A stretch of DNA of 63,679 nucleotides, from positions 1 to 63,679 of the forward strand of contig NZ_AEJC01000406.1 in NCBI RefSeq assembly GCF_000317595.1, written 5' to 3'. Origin of the DNA: Streptomyces ipomoeae 91-03. Its GTDB lineage: Bacteria > Actinomycetota > Actinomycetes > Streptomycetales > Streptomycetaceae. How positions within the stretch are numbered: the stretch's first letter is position 1; each line of letters starts with the position of its first letter. Under the pieces are notes generated by a model. That model saw nothing but the letters and a program-made list of their open reading frames with translations, ran no database searches and was not told where the DNA came from. Shown in pieces: positions 60,203 through 63,679 of this stretch. Made by a program: the position numbers and the translations under genes.

Positions 60203-61909
60203 CTACAACGGCACGATGTCCGGCGCCCCCAACCGCGCCGCGTCGGCCGTCAGATCGTCCGGCTGCCGCTGCGACTCCCGTTCGGCCTCCACCCTCTTCT
60301 CGTAATGCTGGACTTCACGCTCGATCTGGCCCTTGTCCCACCCGAGCACGGGTGCCATCAGTTCCGCGGCCTCCCTCGCACTGCGCGTCCCCCGGTCGAA
60401 CGTCTCGATCGAGATCCGCGTACGCCGAGTCAGCACATCGTCGAGGTGCCGTGCCCCCTCGTGCGACGCCGCGTACACCACTTCGGCCCGCAGATAGTCG
60501 TCGGCGGCCTGCAGGGGCTCCCCCATCGAGGGGTCGGCGGCGATGAGGTCGAGCACCTCCTCGGTGGCGGACCCGTACCGGTTCAGCAGATGCTCCACGC
60601 GCACCACATGGAGCCCGGTGCCCGCCGCGATCCGCGCCCGCGCGTTCCACAGCGCCCGATACCCCTCCGCCCCGAGCAGCGGTACGTCCTCGGTGACGCA
60701 CTCGGCGACCCGCTGATCCAGCCCGTGAACCGCCGCGTCCACCGCGTCCTTGGCCATGACCCGGTAGGTCGTGTACTTGCCGCCGGCCACGACCACGAGC
60801 CCCGGCACCGGATGGGCGACGATGTGCTCGCGCGACAGCTTGCTGGTGGCCTCCGACTCCCCGGCGAGCAACGGCCGGAGCCCCGCGTACACCCCTTGCA
60901 CGTCGTCCCTGGTCAGTGGCACCGCCAGGACCGAGTTCACACGGTCCAGCAGATAGTCGATGTCGGCGCTGGACGCCGCCGGATGGGCCTTGTCCAGGTC
61001 CCAGTCGGTGTCCGTGGTGCCGACGATCCAGTGCCGCCCCCAGGGGATCACGAACAGCACGGACTTCTCGGTGCGCAGGATCAGCCCGGTCGTGGAGTGG
61101 ATCCGGTCCTTGGGCACGACCAGATGGATGCCTTTGGAGGCCCGTACGTGAAACTGCCCGCGCTCGCCGACCATCGCCTGGGTGTCGTCGGTCCACACCC
61201 CGGTGGCGTTCACTATCTGCCGCGCGCGGACCTCGTACTCGCCGCCCGCCTCGACGTCCTGCACCTTGGCACCGACAACCCGCTCACCCTCCCGCAGGAA
61301 ACCCGTCACACGCGCACGGTTGGCGACCTTCGCCCCGTACGACGCCGCCGTACGCACCAGGGTCGCCACATAACGCGCGTCGTCCATCTGGGCGTCGTAG
61401 TACTGCAACGCCCCGACCAACGCGTCCTTCTTCAGGCAGGGCGCGACCCGCAGCGCGTGCCGACGCGTCAGATGACGGTGCAGGGGCAGCCCCCGGCCGT
61501 GCCCGCGCGCCATCGACATCCCGTCGTACAACGCGACGCCCGAGCCCGCGTACCACCGCTCCCAGCCCTGGTGCTGCAACGGGTAGAGGAACGGCACCGG
61601 CTTCACCAGGTGGGGCGCCAGCCGCTCCAGCAGCAGCCCGCGCTCCTTCAACGCCTCCCGCACGAGGGCGAAGTCGAGCATCTCCAGATAGCGCAGGCCG
61701 CCGTGGATCAGTTTGCTGGAACGGCTGGAGGTGCCCGACGCCCAGTCACGTGCCTCGACCAGGCCCGTGGACAGGCCGCGTGTCACGGCGTCCAGGGCCG
61801 TGCCCGCACCGACCACGCCACCACCCACGACCAGCACATCCAGCTCGCGCTCAGCCATACCCGCCAGTGACTCGGCGCGCTGCGCCGGTCCCAGTGCCGC
61901 TGTCCTCAC
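60203..61909 (-). CDS. glpD: Aerobic glycerol-3-phosphate dehydrogenase
   Basis: 568 residues, standard length. FAD-binding DVLVVGGGVVGAGTALDAVT (about 24-43), TSSRSSKLIHGGLRYLE, QIVNATGVWTDD, IHLVVPKDRI, IPWGRHWIVGTTDTDW, GLRPLL, and GGKYTTYRVMAKDAVDAAV. It oxidises sn-glycerol-3-phosphate to dihydroxyacetone phosphate at the membrane inner face and passes electrons to quinone. The start at 61909 (MRTAALGPAQRAESL) is the longest; ATG 61858 (MAERELDVLVVGG) is a reasonable alternative. No glpF/glpK partner lies in the window. Confidence 0.95.
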   Translation of the reverse strand: MRTAALGPAQRAESLAGMAERELDVLVVGGGVVGAGTALDAVTRGLSTGLVEARDWASGTSSRSSKLIHGGLRYLEMLDFALVREALKERGLLLERLAPHLVKPVPFLYPLQHQGWERWYAGSGVALYDGMSMARGHGRGLPLHRHLTRRHALRVAPCLKKDALVGALQYYDAQMDDARYVATLVRTAASYGAKVANRARVTGFLREGERVVGAKVQDVEAGGEYEVRARQIVNATGVWTDDTQAMVGERGQFHVRASKGIHLVVPKDRIHSTTGLILRTEKSVLFVIPWGRHWIVGTTDTDWDLDKAHPAASSADIDYLLDRVNSVLAVPLTRDDVQGVYAGLRPLLAGESEATSKLSREHIVAHPVPGLVVVAGGKYTTYRVMAKDAVDAAVHGLDQRVAECVTEDVPLLGAEGYRALWNARARIAAGTGLHVVRVEHLLNRYGSATEEVLDLIAADPSMGEPLQAADDYLRAEVVYAASHEGARHLDDVLTRRTRISIETFDRGTRSAREAAELMAPVLGWDKGQIEREVQHYEKRVEAERESQRQPDDLTADAARLGAPDIVPL

Positions 61910-62181
61910 CGCTGCCTCCCGCTGTTTGTCGCGCTGGCCTCACCCGTCAGGCAAGACTCGGCTCACATCCCCCATGCCCAGAATTCTGACCGGCTTGCCC
62001 GACTTCGGCCACCACCAGCCCCCAGCCTGTGGATAACTCCGCGGGACGCGCGAAGAAAAACAGCCCTCCAATCCCGCATATCGGTCATATTTACTCCTAG
62101 TCTGACATTGCGCTCGCTCATCCAGTCCACCGGGCTTGCGCGCCTGTCCCGCTTCGGTTACTGGGAAGGACGGCCCACGCC

Positions 62182-63390
62182 ATGCCCGCAGATCTCGCCG
62201 TCATCGGACTCGGCCAACTGGGCCTGCCGCTGGCCCAGGCCGCCGTCGCCGTCGGCATCCCCACGCTCGGCTACCGCACCGGCCCCGAGGGCGGCTCCCT
62301 CACCCCCGCCGAACTGCGCCGTATGCTCGCCCGCGGTTTCAAGCCCACCACCGACTCCGCCGAACTCGGCCGCGTCCGTACGGCCGTCATCTGCGCCCCC
62401 ACCCCGTGCGGCGCGGACGGCGCACCCGACCTCACCCTGGTCGAGGAAGCCGCCCGCACCCTGGCCGCCCGCCTGCGCCCGCACACCACCGTCATCCTGG
62501 AGTCCCCCGTCCACCCGGGCACGACCGAGGACTTCCTCCGTCCACTCCTCGAAGACGGCTCAGGACTGCGCGCCGGCCGCGACTTCCACCTCGCGTACTC
62601 CCCCACCCGCGTCGACCCGGGCAACCGCGACTTCGGCCCCGCCAACACCCCCAAGGTGATCGGCGGCCTCACCCCCGCCTGCACCGAGTCGGCCGCCGCC
62701 TTCTACGGCCGTCTCACCGACAAGGTGGTACGCGCGCGTGGACCACGCGAAGCGGAGACGGTGCAGGTCCTGGAGACCAACTACCGGCATGTCAACATCG
62801 CCCTGGTCAACGAGATGGCCGTCCTCTGCCACGACCTGGGCGTCGACCTGTGGGACGTCATCCGCTGCGCCGAGACCAAGCCGTTCGGCTTCCAGGCCTT
62901 CCGCCCGGGCCCCGGTGTCGGCGGCCACGCCCTCCCCCAGGACCTGACCGGCCACTCGCCCCGCTCGCTGCGCATGGTCGAACTGGCCCAACGGGTCAAC
63001 AGCCGCATGCCCCAGTACGTCGTCCAGCGCGCCGCCGCCCTCCTCAACGAGCACGGCAAGTCCGCCCGAGGGGCCCGCGTCCTCCTCCTCGGCGTCACCT
63101 ACAAGCCCGATGTCGCCGACCAACAGGGCACCCCCGCCCACGAGATCGCCGTACGTCTCCTCGAACTGGGCGCCCACGTCAGCTACCACGACCCCCACGT
63201 CCCCACCTGGAGCGTCCTCGACCGTCCCGTCCCCCGAGCGGACTCCCTCTACGAGGCCACCGCCGACGCCGACCTGACGATCCTGCTCCAGCAGCATCGG
63301 ACGTACGACCTGCAGGGGCTGTCGGTGAAGGCCCAGCTCCTGCTGGACACGCGGGGGGCCACGCCCACGGGGGCGGCGCACAGGTTGTGA
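62182..63390 (+). CDS. UDP-glucose/GDP-mannose dehydrogenase-family protein lacking the catalytic Cys
   Basis: 402 residues. An N-terminal Rossmann domain (DLAVIGLGQLGLPLAQAAVA), SPTRVDPGN (family SPERxxPG), and a central helix ETNYRHVNIALVNEMAVL. The catalytic-loop motif GPGVGGHALPQD has Ala at 250 where the family has Cys (GGxCxPxD). A C-terminal domain (VLLLGVTYKPDVADQQGTPA) follows. Normal members oxidise UDP-sugars to uronates through a Cys thiohemiacetal. With Ala there, two-step oxidation should fail; the protein may act as a one-step dehydrogenase, binding protein or regulator. GGGAAGGA lies upstream of the ATG. Confidence 0.85.
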   Translation: MPADLAVIGLGQLGLPLAQAAVAVGIPTLGYRTGPEGGSLTPAELRRMLARGFKPTTDSAELGRVRTAVICAPTPCGADGAPDLTLVEEAARTLAARLRPHTTVILESPVHPGTTEDFLRPLLEDGSGLRAGRDFHLAYSPTRVDPGNRDFGPANTPKVIGGLTPACTESAAAFYGRLTDKVVRARGPREAETVQVLETNYRHVNIALVNEMAVLCHDLGVDLWDVIRCAETKPFGFQAFRPGPGVGGHALPQDLTGHSPRSLRMVELAQRVNSRMPQYVVQRAAALLNEHGKSARGARVLLLGVTYKPDVADQQGTPAHEIAVRLLELGAHVSYHDPHVPTWSVLDRPVPRADSLYEATADADLTILLQQHRTYDLQGLSVKAQLLLDTRGATPTGAAHRL

Positions 63391-63466
63391 AAGGGGCGCA
63401 CGAGACAGCCCTGGCCTCCGGGGTTGGTGGCAGACGGCGGCCCTCGCCGGTACCGTACGAAGACAA

Positions 63467-63679
63467 GTGGAGCCCGCCGCAGTTGGGCCTGCGACGAGCT
63501 CCGGGAAGATTCACGGAGCGTCCGCCCCTAGGTTCTGTGGGGGCGGCCGCTCACATCCAAAAGGTGGAGCCCACCGCAGTGGCTTGCGGCAGGCTCCTGA
63601 AAAGTGAACGGAGTGTCCGCCCCTAGCCTGTATGGGGGCGGCCGCTCACCTTCCGCAACAAAGAGGTGGAGCCCGCCGC
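63467..63679. repeat. Tandem array of about 100-bp two-hairpin units
   Basis: Unit A (63467-63563, 97 bp), unit B (63564-63665, 102 bp) and the first 14 bases of unit C, each starting GTGGAGCCC(G/A)CCGC. Hairpin 1 in A: GGAGC/GCTCC with inner CGCAG/CTGCG; in B: GGAGCC/GGCTCC with inner CCGCA/TGCGG, so the paired bases change together. Hairpin 2 in both: GAG(C/T)G...CGCTC enclosing CCGCCCC/GGGGCGG. A variable tail (CATCCAAAAG or CTTCCGCAACAAAGAG) ends each unit. It runs beyond the window; there is no coding frame across units. Confidence 0.8.

Noticed and set aside
63467..63679. CRISPR array at the right edge
   Set aside because: Units are about 100 bp with variable tails of 10-16 bases, whereas CRISPR repeats of 25-40 bp alternate with unique spacers of similar length; the unit interior is conserved and structured instead.

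Overview
The window is a piece of a Streptomyces (or very close actinomycete) chromosome. GC is very high throughout, codons almost always end in G or C, GTG and TTG starts are common, and the gene content is typical of the genus: SWIM/DUF5691, IcmB, DUF4429, paired NLP/P60 hydrolases, and a run of receptor-type Ser/Thr kinases. From memory, the order (icmB, lipase, M23, pcrA, NLP/P60, PspC two-component set, guaA, chorismate mutase, kinase cluster, glpD) matches the SCO47xx-48xx core region of S. coelicolor. I see no tRNA, rRNA, CRISPR array, integrase or insertion sequence. The only signs of gene decay are an N-terminally truncated RtcB at the left edge and an Rhs-like remnant near 43 kb.

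Layout. 1-2.1 kb: RtcB remnant, a noncoding stretch, and a secreted octapeptide-repeat protein. 2.4-11.1 kb: a divergent module. Leftward run MoxR ATPase, DUF5682, a previously uncounted 51-aa ORF and a VWA protein, all coupled by 4-nt overlaps. Rightward run a SWIM zinc-finger protein and DUF5691. A perfect 11-bp inverted repeat lies between the two arms. 11.4-15.4 kb: IcmB-type B12 subunit, lipase, membrane-anchored M23 peptidase. 15.8-22 kb: PcrA helicase and two paralogous NLP/P60 hydrolases. The first sits behind a clear ydaO-type (c-di-AMP) riboswitch; the second has a similar promoter but a different leader with C-rich-loop hairpins. 22-27 kb: LuxR-type response regulator, PspC-histidine kinase, divergent PspC protein, a small membrane protein with a collagen-like tail, DoxX. 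27.6-34 kb: TIG-like membrane protein, DUF4429, class II aldolase, PPOX protein, GuaA, and a chorismate mutase behind a Phe/Tyr-rich leader peptide and attenuator hairpin. 34.7-43.4 kb: lipoprotein, GMC oxidoreductase, succinate-semialdehyde dehydrogenase, a Ser/Thr kinase, DAG-kinase-like enzyme, Rhs remnant. 43.6-46.8 kb: secreted esterase and GT4 glycosyltransferase. 46.8-58.9 kb: five consecutive leftward kinase-family genes, one an evident pseudokinase with a large disordered insertion. 59-63.4 kb: serine hydrolase, GlpD, and a nucleotide-sugar dehydrogenase lacking its catalytic cysteine. The right edge enters a tandem array of about 100-bp units, each with two hairpins and compensatory changes between units.

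Two themes recur. One is cell-wall growth and its control: M23, two NLP/P60 enzymes, c-di-AMP riboswitch, DD-peptidase-like hydrolase, envelope-stress PspC system and transmembrane kinases. The other is RNA-level control: riboswitch, attenuator, structured leader and tandem hairpin array. The best candidates for something little described are the MoxR/DUF5682/smORF/VWA + SWIM/DUF5691 module and the hairpin array at the right edge.
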